Below, in pieces: positions 30,634-39,821 of a stretch of 64,000 bases of DNA. The notes below the pieces were generated by a model. It saw only the letters and a program-made list of their open reading frames with translations, ran no database searches and had not been told where the DNA came from. The stretch's first letter is position 1; the number at the start of each line of letters is the position of its first letter. Made by a program: the position numbers and the translations under genes. The stretch comes from Marinomonas sp. THO17 (lineage in GTDB: Bacteria > Pseudomonadota > Gammaproteobacteria > Pseudomonadales > Marinomonadaceae), in contig NZ_AP031575.1 of assembly GCF_040436405.1 (NCBI RefSeq), positions 2,717,501 to 2,781,500 of the forward strand, in the 5' to 3' direction.

Positions 30634-30652
30634 TAAGATAAGGTCTGAAAAC

Positions 30653-30682
30653 AAAAAAGATCCTCGGGAGCGGATCTTTTTT
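30653..30682 (+). terminator. Bidirectional terminator between LOG gene and mrcA
   Basis: AAAAAAGATCC and GGATCTTTTTT form a perfect 11-bp stem with an 8-base loop. A/T runs on both sides suit termination of both convergent genes. Confidence 0.9.
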
Positions 30683-30704
30683 GTTTCACCTCAATTAGAA
30701 GTTG

Positions 30705-33164
30705 TTAGAAAAGGTTATCGAGAGCGTTGTTTTCTTGCTTTTCTTCTTGTACTTCATTATTTATTCCATTTTCTAAAACCGGTAGGTTAGTATCTCGCTT
30801 AGGTGGTACATGCTCTTTGCGGAAAATTTCGAAAATTGCGTCTTTTTGACCCGGTAAAGCTCGCTCACCCGTTTTGGGGTCGATGCGAACCGTTACCAAA
30901 CTAGACGGCTTCGCAACGTAACTCGGTGGTGTGTCTTGCAGGGCATAACGCATGTATTCAATCCAAGCAGGCAAGGAAACTGAGCCCCCCCATTCTGATC
31001 GTCCGCCATCATATCGACCCAAGGGTGTAGAGTTATCAAAACCACTCCAAACCGACGTTACTATGTCACCGTTAAAGCCCGAGAACCAAGCGTCGCGACC
31101 TTCATTAGTGGTACCGGTTTTGCCTGCGATATCATCTCGTTTTAGCACCAAGGCACGACGACCGGTACCGTATTTGATGACATCACGCATCATGTCGTAA
31201 ATAATATAATTTATTTCCGAATCAATAACTTGAGGAGCTACTGGTAAGCTTTTGATGCCATCAGGACTGTTGAATAATCCCATTTGCGCTTCGTCATCAG
31301 AGCTCTTCTCTAGCAAGGTACAGGTTTCGCAGACGGTCACAGGGCTGGCCTGGAAAAGTACCTGATTGTCCCTGTCTACTACACGGTCAATAAGATAGGG
31401 CTGCACTTGATAACCACCATTTGAGAATACCGCATAGCCTGTAGCTATCTGCAATGGTGACAAGTTAGCACTGCCTAATGATAAGGACAGGTTGTGAGGT
31501 AATTCCGCTGGATCAAAGCCAAAGCGCTTTAAGAAGGTCAATGTGGGGCGAATACCAAGCTCGTCTAATAGGCGTACCGAAACAATATTCTGTGAACGGT
31601 ATAGAGCTTGACGGAGACGGGTTGGTCCATAGAATTTTCCTCCGTCATTAGTGGGACGCCAAGCCGTCGCTAGGTTAGCATCGTTAAATACCACTGGGGC
31701 ATCGTTGATTGTGCTGGCTGCTGTGTAGCCGTGTGCCAAGGCACTGGTGTAAATAAAAGGTTTAAAGTTTGAGCCAGGTTGACGCTTGGATTGAGTGATG
31801 CGATTGAACTTATTTTCATAGAAGTTAAAACCGCCCACTAATGCTTGAATGGCGCCATCTTTGCTATTTAAAGATATCAATGCACTTTGCACATCTGGTT
31901 TCTGAGCCAACAACCAACCATGAGTTTCGTCTGGACGTAAGCGAATAACATCACCAGGTACCAAAACATCAGCCATGATTTCAGGTGCAGGGCCTTGGCT
32001 GTTTTCATCAATATAGGGTTTTGCCCACTGAACAGCTGGCCATTCTAAAGTAGCACGCTCGCCGTTTACTAAACGCACGTCAGCGCTTTTCTCTTCGGTA
32101 CTGATGACTAAAGCCGCTTGCCAGTCTTTAAAACGACTGACTTCTTCAAGTGCCGCTTGCTGCTCTTCTAATGGTGCATCGATAAGGTCTATACGTGTTT
32201 CAATGGAGCCACGGTAGCCGTGGCGCATATCGTAATTGATGACGCCGTTGAAAACAGCTTCATTGGCGGCTTTTTGGCGACCCGAATCGATAGTGGTGTA
32301 AACGGTCAAACCATTGTTATAGAGCTCATCACCAAAGGAACCGTATAATTCAGAACGAACCATTTCGGCAATATAGCCCGCTTCAATATCTGGAGTAACG
32401 CCATGATTTTTTGCTGTGATAGGGGATTCAACTGCGATTTGATACGAGTTTTTGTCTATCATACCAAGTGACAGCATGCGCTGTAGGATCCAGTTACGAC
32501 GAATTAGGGCTCGTGATGGGTTAACAATAGGATTAAAGCGTGAAGGGGCTTTTGGTAAGCCAGCAATCATGGCTATTTGAGCTAGGTTAAGTTCATTTAA
32601 ACTTTTGCCATAATAGACTTGAGCTGCGGCCTCAAAACCATAAGCACGTTTTCCCAGATAGATTTTATTGACGTAGAGTTCGAGAATCTCATGCTTGGTT
32701 AATTCACGCTCCATCTTTAGGGCGATGAAGATTTCTGTGAATTTACGTGTAAAGGTTTGTTCAAAGGATAAGAAATAGTTTCGCGCGACCTGCATGGTGA
32801 TGGTACTACCACCACCTTGTTTTTGCCCTGTCGTAACCAATTGTAAGACAGCACGACCTAGGCCAAGAATATCGACGCCTGGGTGATGATAGAAGTTTGT
32901 GTCTTCAGCAGCGAGAATTGCGTGTTCTAAATTGTCAGGAATCTCTGAGTAACTAATTGGAGTACGACGTTGTTCTCCAAATTCTCCGATTAATTGGTTG
33001 TCTGCTGTGTAAATACGTAATGGGATACGTAACTCAATATCTTTTAGTTCTTCTACTGTTGGGATGCGATCTTTTACATTGTAATAAATCCCATAGGTGA
33101 TAGCGGCGGCACAAATTGCTCCAAATACACCAAGAAATAATAGAGTTTTAAATACCTTAGCCAT
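30705..33164 (-). CDS. mrcA: Penicillin-binding protein 1A
   Basis: Bifunctional peptidoglycan synthase, 819 residues, anchored by one N-terminal transmembrane helix (about 6-26). The glycosyltransferase domain carries catalytic Glu87 in AAEDTNFYHHPG. The transpeptidase domain has the serine motif GSNFKPF, the SxN motif in YRSQNIVS, and KTGTTN. An OB-like insertion lies between the two. It is divergent from the secretin locus, the order known for mrcA/ponA and hof, pil or com genes in many gammaproteobacteria. Confidence 0.96.
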   Translation of the reverse strand: MAKVFKTLLFLGVFGAICAAAITYGIYYNVKDRIPTVEELKDIELRIPLRIYTADNQLIGEFGEQRRTPISYSEIPDNLEHAILAAEDTNFYHHPGVDILGLGRAVLQLVTTGQKQGGGSTITMQVARNYFLSFEQTFTRKFTEIFIALKMERELTKHEILELYVNKIYLGKRAYGFEAAAQVYYGKSLNELNLAQIAMIAGLPKAPSRFNPIVNPSRALIRRNWILQRMLSLGMIDKNSYQIAVESPITAKNHGVTPDIEAGYIAEMVRSELYGSFGDELYNNGLTVYTTIDSGRQKAANEAVFNGVINYDMRHGYRGSIETRIDLIDAPLEEQQAALEEVSRFKDWQAALVISTEEKSADVRLVNGERATLEWPAVQWAKPYIDENSQGPAPEIMADVLVPGDVIRLRPDETHGWLLAQKPDVQSALISLNSKDGAIQALVGGFNFYENKFNRITQSKRQPGSNFKPFIYTSALAHGYTAASTINDAPVVFNDANLATAWRPTNDGGKFYGPTRLRQALYRSQNIVSVRLLDELGIRPTLTFLKRFGFDPAELPHNLSLSLGSANLSPLQIATGYAVFSNGGYQVQPYLIDRVVDRDNQVLFQASPVTVCETCTLLEKSSDDEAQMGLFNSPDGIKSLPVAPQVIDSEINYIIYDMMRDVIKYGTGRRALVLKRDDIAGKTGTTNEGRDAWFSGFNGDIVTSVWSGFDNSTPLGRYDGGRSEWGGSVSLPAWIEYMRYALQDTPPSYVAKPSSLVTVRIDPKTGERALPGQKDAIFEIFRKEHVPPKRDTNLPVLENGINNEVQEEKQENNALDNLF

Positions 33165-33323
33165 AAATAACCAAATGCTACTGGGTGAAAAAGAATCATT
33201 ATACCTAAAAACAACTCAGAATAGACGCTTAACTTTGCAGCAAAACGTGTTATCTTGAGAAAAAAGTTCGTTATGGATATTGAGCTTCGACACCTATCTT
33301 GCAAATTAATTCAAGGATGAGTC

Positions 33324-34286
33324 ATGACGTTTGCCTTGCTTTACACAGTTGCGGTCCTTTCTAAGCAAACTTGTCGATTTTTTGCGTCAGTAGATCAAGT
33401 TGAAATAGAGTCAAGATTGCAGCACAAGGATGATTCAACTGGTACTTTAGATTCCTTATCGGAAGTCTTGTCATCACTGGACTGCTCCCAAATACCTTCC
33501 CCAAAGCGCATATTGGTATTGGTGCCTGATGCTTGGTTAAAAGTGACTCAGCCTATTCTCGAACATCCAGTATCAGAACGACTTTTGCCTTTAGCGGCGT
33601 TAAGTTACGCTGTTGAAGTGACGTTTGCGATCCCAGAAGAAACACATTATGCCTTTTATCAGGAACCTTTAAATTCCAAGCAAACCAGATTAACCATCTA
33701 TTCTTGCTCGCAAGACTGGCTGAAACAGCTAATGGCGCCTTTTGAGGAGCAAGGACAAAGCTGTATTCTGATGTCTTTTACACAGTACCAACAACTGAAA
33801 AACAAGTCATGGAATGCATGTTTGAGACAAAAATTGTCAAGCTTCCAACCTAACTTTCAAAGACAGCAAAGGGCGCGTCTGTATTTGAGTTGGGGGTTGA
33901 GTATCAGTTTGTTATTGCAGTGTTTGGCAGGGGGATATTATTACTATGTATATGATGCCGCTCAAACCACACGATTAGCATACGATCAAATTCTTGATGT
34001 GCAGTCCACCTGGTTACAAGATCAACAGGCTGGTGTTTTCCCTTTATCTGCTTTAAATCTGATTCAAGGACTGCCCAAACAGGTCCGTATTGAACAATTT
34101 TATGCCTATCAGCAGCAAGCCAATATCCAGCTTAAACTGCCTAAGAGCATGGTGAAGCTATTGCTTGATAATTGGCAGAAACGCTACCCAAAATGGGGGT
34201 GGACTTTTGTTCAAGAAGTTATATCACAAGCGCCTGGTCAGGAATTAGTTAATGCTCACATTCAAATTATCTCAAATGAAGACTAG
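33324..34286 (+). CDS. HofM/GspL-like inner-membrane assembly protein
   Basis: 320 residues in the position of pilM/hofM. Residues about 1-180 are cytoplasmic and resemble the reduced actin-like domain of GspL/HofM (VLVPDAWLKVTQPI, then LLPLAALSYAVEVTFAIPEE, like the P-x-LLxALPYxLE pattern of GspL). One transmembrane helix follows near 188-206 (YLSWGLSISLLLQCLAGGYY), then a periplasmic part of about 110 residues that would correspond to PilN/HofN. It therefore looks like a fusion of two usual genes. No ATP-binding motif is visible. Assignment is by layout and position, not by strong similarity. Confidence 0.65.
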   Translation: MTFALLYTVAVLSKQTCRFFASVDQVEIESRLQHKDDSTGTLDSLSEVLSSLDCSQIPSPKRILVLVPDAWLKVTQPILEHPVSERLLPLAALSYAVEVTFAIPEETHYAFYQEPLNSKQTRLTIYSCSQDWLKQLMAPFEEQGQSCILMSFTQYQQLKNKSWNACLRQKLSSFQPNFQRQQRARLYLSWGLSISLLLQCLAGGYYYYVYDAAQTTRLAYDQILDVQSTWLQDQQAGVFPLSALNLIQGLPKQVRIEQFYAYQQQANIQLKLPKSMVKLLLDNWQKRYPKWGWTFVQEVISQAPGQELVNAHIQIISNED

Positions 34287-34989
34287 TCTCTCCCAACTTC
34301 TGAGTGGACGTTTCATCCTATTATTAATTTTGCTTCAGGTAGCGATTTGGTATCTGCTTATCTTAGATGTCCATGAGGATTGGCAGCAATCTCAACGTAA
34401 ATTAACTCGCATATGGAAAAGTTGGCAGAATATTCAGCAACAAGATGCTTTATTACAAACCATGCAAAATGAGCAATGGCCATGGTTATCAATGACATCA
34501 ATTAACAGTCGTAATCAACTTATAACGGGTTGGCGAATTGAAGGTGTTGCCAGCTTGACTGAATGGCAACCGGTATTGGAAAGCTTACAGGAAAGGTTTG
34601 CTCTGTCTGTTATTGGTATTAAATGGCAGCGTCGGCAAGACGCCCAATGGGTTGGGGTGGTGGATGTGGATATTGAACCACCTGCCCCTAATCGCGAATG
34701 GCAAAACTGGTTGCCTAGTCGTTTTCAGAAGTCAGTATTTCATGAGGAAGATTGGCATTTGTCTTCTACCATGAAGGTTCAGGATCGTTGTTCTGCATTG
34801 GTGCAATACCGTCAACGTCACTATTGGTTGACAGAAGGCAGTTGGATTCCCGATGCCAGCGTGAGTGTGAGTAAGGTGGCAGTCGATTATGTGATTTTGG
34901 TTGCTAAGGATGGCAAACAGTATCGGCTTGAAAGACAAACAAGGAGGTCATTGGATGACGATTATCAGCAGCAGGAGGTGGCTCACTAG
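34252..34989 (+). CDS. HofO/GspM-like protein with PilP-like C terminus
   Basis: 245 residues. An N-terminal transmembrane helix (RFILLLILLQVAIWYLLIL) is followed by a coiled-coil-like stretch, a PilO/GspM-like ferredoxin-type region, and an end (YWLTEGSWIPDASVSVSKVA, then a KDGKQYRL segment) that resembles the beta domain of PilP/GspC proteins that bind the secretin. ATG 34252 has AGGA 8 bases upstream and overlaps the previous gene by 35 bases; ATG 34276 is an alternative. It would replace hofO and hofP with one gene. Confidence in the exact family is modest. Confidence 0.6.
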   Translation: MLTFKLSQMKTSLSQLLSGRFILLLILLQVAIWYLLILDVHEDWQQSQRKLTRIWKSWQNIQQQDALLQTMQNEQWPWLSMTSINSRNQLITGWRIEGVASLTEWQPVLESLQERFALSVIGIKWQRRQDAQWVGVVDVDIEPPAPNREWQNWLPSRFQKSVFHEEDWHLSSTMKVQDRCSALVQYRQRHYWLTEGSWIPDASVSVSKVAVDYVILVAKDGKQYRLERQTRRSLDDDYQQQEVAH

Positions 34990-36130
34990 CATCACTCTGG
35001 TTTTCAGCTCATGGTGTAAGGGGTTGGATCTTTATATAGAGGGTAAACCATTACAGGAAGTTGTGCCTTGGATTGCCGCTCAGTTAGAGGAAAGTGTGGT
35101 CATTAGTCCAGATTTAGATCAGAGACTGACTCTGTCGATCAATGATGCGACATGGCATTCGGTGTTAAAGGCCATAGCACAACAGCCAGGAATTGAACTT
35201 TATTGGCAGGATGGTGTGGCTGTCTTAGTGCCAAAAGATGAGACTAAAACAGGGGTAAAAGCGTCCAACTGTGAGCACATGTTTTGGCCAATAACGCATG
35301 CTAAAGCTGACATAGTTGGTAAACATTTACAAACCTTATACCCAGAAATTTCTTTGGTGGTTGATGGCAGAACCAATTCTATTTTAGGACTGTTTTGTGA
35401 ACCGCCCGAGGGGCTTGAAGAAGTTTTGGCTTGGTTGGATGCGCCTCTTCAACAGGTTGAAATTAGTGCTCAAATTGCACAAGTGAGCCGCTCTGCACAA
35501 TCGCAATTTGGCGTCAATTGGCAAAGTACTTTATTGTCTGGTGTTAGATCATCTATTGGTGGTGCAATTGATTTGGCTGCGTTGTCTCCAACCAGCGCGT
35601 TTACCTTTACTGCTTCAGATAACAATAGCTTGTTGTCTCTCACTTTGGATATGTTGGAAAGCCAAGGTATGGCAAATGTGGTGTCCAAACCAAAGATTGT
35701 TACCGCTGTTGGGCAGGCGGCGCGGATTGAGTCTGGAACAGAAATTCCCTATCAAACGGTAGAAGACGATAATGTCAGTGTATCATTTCGTCAGGCGGCC
35801 TTGGTACTGGAAGTAATCCCCCATATTAAACCGCAGGATCATATTTTACTCGAGTTGAATATTCATCAGGATTCGGTCGGAGATTTGGTCAATGGCGTGC
35901 CGAGTTTGGAGACCAATCGTTTACATACTCAGGTGATGGTAAAAAACCAACAAACCTTAGTATTAGGGGGTGTTTTTCGAGAAGAAAGCTTTACTTCGGA
36001 GAATCAAGTACCACTGCTAAGTGACATTCCTTGGTTGGGAGAATTCTTTAAAAGCCGTTCAAAACAACAAGAAAAGGTTGAATTACTTGTATTTATTACG
36101 CCAAAGCTGCTACAAATGACGTTAAACTAA
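34955..36130 (+). CDS. hofQ: Secretin, HofQ/PilQ/ComE type
   Basis: Outer-membrane secretin of 391 residues, short like HofQ/ComE. After a signal peptide (SITLVFSSWCKG) come an STN/N0 domain (about 25-90), one N1-type domain (about 105-170) and the secretin pore domain with VSKPKIVTAVGQAARIESG, the VLEVIPHI strand and the closing VPLLSDIPWLGEFFK lip signature. ATG 34955 has AAGGAGG at 34941-34947; it overlaps the preceding gene. HofQ/ComE proteins serve DNA uptake or type IV pili; no pilus motor genes are in this window. Confidence 0.9.
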   Translation: MTIISSRRWLTSITLVFSSWCKGLDLYIEGKPLQEVVPWIAAQLEESVVISPDLDQRLTLSINDATWHSVLKAIAQQPGIELYWQDGVAVLVPKDETKTGVKASNCEHMFWPITHAKADIVGKHLQTLYPEISLVVDGRTNSILGLFCEPPEGLEEVLAWLDAPLQQVEISAQIAQVSRSAQSQFGVNWQSTLLSGVRSSIGGAIDLAALSPTSAFTFTASDNNSLLSLTLDMLESQGMANVVSKPKIVTAVGQAARIESGTEIPYQTVEDDNVSVSFRQAALVLEVIPHIKPQDHILLELNIHQDSVGDLVNGVPSLETNRLHTQVMVKNQQTLVLGGVFREESFTSENQVPLLSDIPWLGEFFKSRSKQQEKVELLVFITPKLLQMTLN

Positions 36131-36172
36131 GACTCAGTCTTATTCGGCTTAAACTCTGTGTAACAAAATACA

Positions 36173-36715
36173 ATGATAAATGCCCCCAATATTATTCTAG
36201 TAGGCCCAATGGGCGCAGGAAAAACCACCATAGGCCGTTTGATTTCGCAATCGATGGGCAAAGAGTTTTATGATTTGGATAAGGTCATAGAAGACAATAC
36301 AGGCGCGGATATTCCATGGATATTTGAACGTGAAGGGGAAGAGGGTTTTCGTAAACGTGAAACTCAAGCTCTGGCGAACATAGTTCAGTCTGAAAAAAAC
36401 AACACAGTATTAGCCACCGGCGGTGGTATTGTGATGCGTGAAGAGAATCGCGATATTTTGAAACAAGACGCATTGGTGATTTATCTTTATGCGTCTGTTG
36501 CTCAGCAATTGTATCGTACGTCAAAAAGCTCACATCGCCCTTTGTTACAAACAGGTGATCCTAAGGCCACTTTAAAAAAACTGTTTGCTATTCGGGATCC
36601 TTTGTATCGTGATGTCGCGACTTTAATTATAGAGACGGATGCCCGTCATCCTAAAGCAGTGGCCAACAAAGTGATAGACGCGTTAAGGCGTTATTTAAAT
36701 TCGGAGGAAAACTAA
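36173..36715 (+). CDS. aroK: Shikimate kinase
   Basis: Phosphorylates shikimate in aromatic amino-acid synthesis. The 180 residues carry Walker [10 protein letters not shown] (11-19), the shikimate-binding FRKRE segment and LATGGGIV. It is 42 bases after hofQ; a 15-base palindrome TAAGACT-C-AGTCTTA (36128-36142) that includes the hofQ stop codon lies between them. No clear Shine-Dalgarno sequence precedes the start. Confidence 0.97.
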   Translation: MINAPNIILVGPMGAGKTTIGRLISQSMGKEFYDLDKVIEDNTGADIPWIFEREGEEGFRKRETQALANIVQSEKNNTVLATGGGIVMREENRDILKQDALVIYLYASVAQQLYRTSKSSHRPLLQTGDPKATLKKLFAIRDPLYRDVATLIIETDARHPKAVANKVIDALRRYLNSEEN

Positions 36716-36720
36716 ATCGA

Positions 36721-37821
36721 ATGCGTACTTTATCTGTCGATTTAGGTGATCGTAGTTACCCTATTTATATTGGTAGTGGCGTTCGTCAGCAGAAAGCATT
36801 ATTTACTAAAGCCATTCATGGCAATCAAGTCATGATTGTGACCAATGAAACAGTGGCAGACATTTATCTTGCATCTTTAGTTGCCTTGTTGACCGAAGAT
36901 TATCAGGTGGATACCTGTGTGTTGCCAGATGGAGAAGTTTATAAAACCCTGGATACTTATGCCACTATTATGACCTCTTTGCTGCAGGCGAAGCATAATC
37001 GCACTACAACCATTATTGCTTTGGGTGGAGGTGTGGTAGGCGACATGGCTGGTTTTGCTGCTGCTACCTATCAGCGTGGTGTGCCTTTTATTCAAGTGCC
37101 AACTACCTTATTGTCGCAAGTAGATTCTTCCGTGGGCGGCAAAACGGGGGTAAATCATCCATTAGGTAAGAACATGATAGGGGCTTTCTATCAACCGCAA
37201 GCTGTGATCATTGACACAGATACCTTAAGCAGCTTACCTCCGCGAGAATTGTCTGCAGGTATGGCGGAAGTGATTAAGTATGGCTTGATATGTGATGCGG
37301 ATTTCTTCTCTTGGCTAGAGGAAGAAATGCAAGATCTGATGCTCTTGGATACAGATAAGATTACCGAAGCCATTTATCGCTCTTGTTTAGCCAAGGCCAA
37401 TGTGGTGGCGCAAGATGAGAAAGAAGGTGGCATACGCGCTATTTTGAATTTAGGTCATACCTTTGGGCACGCTATTGAAGCGGAGCTAGGCTATGGTAAA
37501 TGGTTGCATGGTGAAGCGGTAGCGGCAGGTTGTATGCTGGCAGTGGACTTATCATGGCGTATGGGCAATCTAAGTGAGCAGGACGTGAGTCGTTCTGTGG
37601 CATTATTTGAAGCCGCTAAGTTACCCGTTATGCCTCCATTGGAGATGTCTTTGGAAAGCTTTGTTGAGCGCATGGCGTTAGATAAAAAAGTATTGGATGG
37701 CAGTTTGCGACTGGTGTTGTTATCAGCATTAGGGGCGGCCATCGTTACATCAGATTTTCCTGTAGCGGATTTTGAGGCCTGTATTTTAGATGCCTTGGAA
37801 GCCAGTAAACAGGCAAGTTAG
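36721..37821 (+). CDS. aroB: 3-dehydroquinate synthase
   Basis: Second step of the shikimate pathway, 366 residues. NAD- and substrate-binding motifs [38 protein letters not shown] and the zinc-site histidines in [12 protein letters not shown] are intact. It starts 5 bases after aroK and is cotranscribed with it; the AGGAGG-like site lies within the end of aroK. Confidence 0.97.
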   Translation: MRTLSVDLGDRSYPIYIGSGVRQQKALFTKAIHGNQVMIVTNETVADIYLASLVALLTEDYQVDTCVLPDGEVYKTLDTYATIMTSLLQAKHNRTTTIIALGGGVVGDMAGFAAATYQRGVPFIQVPTTLLSQVDSSVGGKTGVNHPLGKNMIGAFYQPQAVIIDTDTLSSLPPRELSAGMAEVIKYGLICDADFFSWLEEEMQDLMLLDTDKITEAIYRSCLAKANVVAQDEKEGGIRAILNLGHTFGHAIEAELGYGKWLHGEAVAAGCMLAVDLSWRMGNLSEQDVSRSVALFEAAKLPVMPPLEMSLESFVERMALDKKVLDGSLRLVLLSALGAAIVTSDFPVADFEACILDALEASKQAS

Positions 37822-37856
37822 GTATAAATTATTGCTGATAGTGTAAAAGGACGGAT

Positions 37857-39398
37857 ATGTCTCAGTCTCAGCCAGAATTTCAATTTGATCTAGATGAAGC
37901 TTTAAACCAGCCCAATAAGGGTTCGTTAAGGGATCCTTTTGGCGCCAAAGATGCATCCGTTTATTTTGCTTCCGAAGAAGGTAATCAGCAATTAGCTTTA
38001 TTGGAGCACTTGAGTCGCTACAGTAACTTGATGTCTGTCGTGCAAGGCCCTGAAGGAAGTGGAAAAAGTCGTTTTTTGATGGAGTTTGCTCGTCATCAGG
38101 ATGAGATGACAGTAATTAGTCATGTAAAAGCCAGTATGTTGATGACAGCGGGTCAGCTTCTTCAGGCAATTTATACTGGTTTTTCCGGGCATTTTAACCA
38201 GCCGCCCAATGAAGCCACGTTTGGGCCTTTATTAAAATTCTCCCATGATTTGGATGAGAAAGGACAAGCGGCTTTAGTCTTGATTGATAATGCGCAAGAG
38301 CTCAATACGGATGCGGTCAGTATGTTATTGGATATGATGTCTCTTGCGACAGAAAACCAGTCAGTACCTCATGTTGTGTTATTTAGTGAGCATTCACTGG
38401 CACGTAATCTGGATACATATCAAAAATCTCGTTATGAGCAACTTAGCCATTCTTTTACCCTAGCGCCTTATTCATTAGAGCAAACCCGTGCTTATATGTT
38501 GCATCGTGTTCGTGCTGTTGGTGGTGGTATCAACCTTCCTTTTAATGACAAACAGATTAAGCGAATACACCAAGAATCAGGTGGATATCCTGGGCGCATC
38601 AATGAAATAGCCCAACGTATGATGGGCAATGGTAAAGCGGCAAAATCCTCTTCGAGTTTTAGTTTGGGGATGGGGTTTCCGTTGGCGCATATGGCGCTTT
38701 TGTCTATTGTAATGCTCGGCATTTTGGTGGCGGTTTTGTTTTCGGATAATAAAGATGAATCTACGACCAGCGTTGATCGGGTAGCCAATGTCATTCCTTT
38801 GAGTCCTAGACAAGGACAATCCTCTGAAGAAACCATTGCTCGTATCGATGCGATGCAGCGTAAAATTGGTCAGGAAGGGGATTTGGTGTTGCCACCAGTT
38901 CCTGAAGGCGCTTCTTTGCCTGCGATTAACTTGTCGCAACAGGGTTCGACTGAGACACCTTCGAGTATAACGCCAAATATTGAAACCGCCCCGATTCGCT
39001 CTGAAGCGCCTATGTTGGCAGAAGCTCCTCAGCAGCAAGAAGTGGTTGAGCCTGCCCCTGTTACAGAGCAAGCTAAAGAAGTGGAAGCGGATGATCGCTT
39101 TAATAAAACTCAATGGTGGCTTAGTCAAAATCCAAATCGATATACATTGCAATTACTGGGCACACATAATCAGCAAACGGTGAAAGACTTTATTCGTGAC
39201 CAAGGTGGTATTGATACTTTTGGATATTTTCAAGCCGCTCACAATGAACGGCCTTGGTTTGTTGTTGTGTACGGTCTCTACCGCAATCGCAGTGAAGCAA
39301 TTGCGGCTGCGGAGACCTTGCCATCAGATTTACGTGCCTTGAACCCTTGGGCGAGAAGTGCTCGTGGAATTCAGGAAGACATACGTAAAGCACAATAA
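37857..39398 (+). CDS. damX: DamX-like protein: AAA ATPase, transmembrane helix, SPOR
   Basis: 513 residues in the conserved aroB-damX position. An N-terminal cytoplasmic AAA-type ATPase has Walker A GPEGSGKS (64-71) and Walker B ALVLIDNAQEL; a single transmembrane helix follows (about 277-297, HMALLSIVMLGILVAVLFS), then a Pro/Glu-rich linker and a C-terminal SPOR domain (about 430-505) for septal peptidoglycan. E. coli DamX acts in cell division; the intact ATPase domain here resembles the pseudomonad version. An aaagga site precedes the ATG. Confidence 0.9.
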   Translation: MSQSQPEFQFDLDEALNQPNKGSLRDPFGAKDASVYFASEEGNQQLALLEHLSRYSNLMSVVQGPEGSGKSRFLMEFARHQDEMTVISHVKASMLMTAGQLLQAIYTGFSGHFNQPPNEATFGPLLKFSHDLDEKGQAALVLIDNAQELNTDAVSMLLDMMSLATENQSVPHVVLFSEHSLARNLDTYQKSRYEQLSHSFTLAPYSLEQTRAYMLHRVRAVGGGINLPFNDKQIKRIHQESGGYPGRINEIAQRMMGNGKAAKSSSSFSLGMGFPLAHMALLSIVMLGILVAVLFSDNKDESTTSVDRVANVIPLSPRQGQSSEETIARIDAMQRKIGQEGDLVLPPVPEGASLPAINLSQQGSTETPSSITPNIETAPIRSEAPMLAEAPQQQEVVEPAPVTEQAKEVEADDRFNKTQWWLSQNPNRYTLQLLGTHNQQTVKDFIRDQGGIDTFGYFQAAHNERPWFVVVYGLYRNRSEAIAAAETLPSDLRALNPWARSARGIQEDIRKAQ

Positions 39399-39821
39399 TT
39401 CGGTCATTAGGTTCTTCTTTCACTACAGAATAATTCATAGAAAAATGCTTTCGGATGCGTTTTTTTATGTCGGTTAGAGGCCAAAAAATCGTAATTTAGT
39501 AAAAATAACTGTATTTCTCTAAAAAACGTAAATGAACAGAGGATTTTTCTGTTTGCCAAAACTCCTGCCATAGATAATTCTCTAACACCGCAAAAATGGC
39601 TGCGAAATTCTGGCTAAAATCCCCTAAAGTAATAGAAAACAAGGTAAGTCAAGTTTGAGTCCATGGTCGCCTCAGGTTAGTATGACCATCCATTTTGATG
39701 GCGCATTGGGCAAAATACAGTCTTAACAAATGCTTTCTATAACATTAGTACAGCCAATATCGCCCTCCATCAAATAACGAATATCTTCTTATTTTTATAT
39801 TTCAACCGTGGGAGTTGGTGT
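39399..39821 (+). promoter_or_regulatory. damX-gltB intergenic region (gltB leader)
   Basis: No gene is seen in these 423 bases. They hold the damX terminator at 39441-39466 and then the presumed gltBD promoter. A dyad ATGGTC-N15-GACCAT (39663-39689) is the only clear symmetry; it could be an operator. The last bases contain the gggag ribosome-binding site of gltB. Confidence 0.5.
39441..39466 (+). terminator. Probable terminator after damX
   Basis: AAAAATGC pairs with GCGTTTTT (one G-U) and is followed by further T. It lies 43 bases after the damX stop. Confidence 0.55.

Noticed and set aside
38577..39152. A 191-codon frame antisense to damX
   Set aside because: Arg/His-rich shadow frame with no recognisable domain, opposite a gene with clear motifs and conserved synteny.
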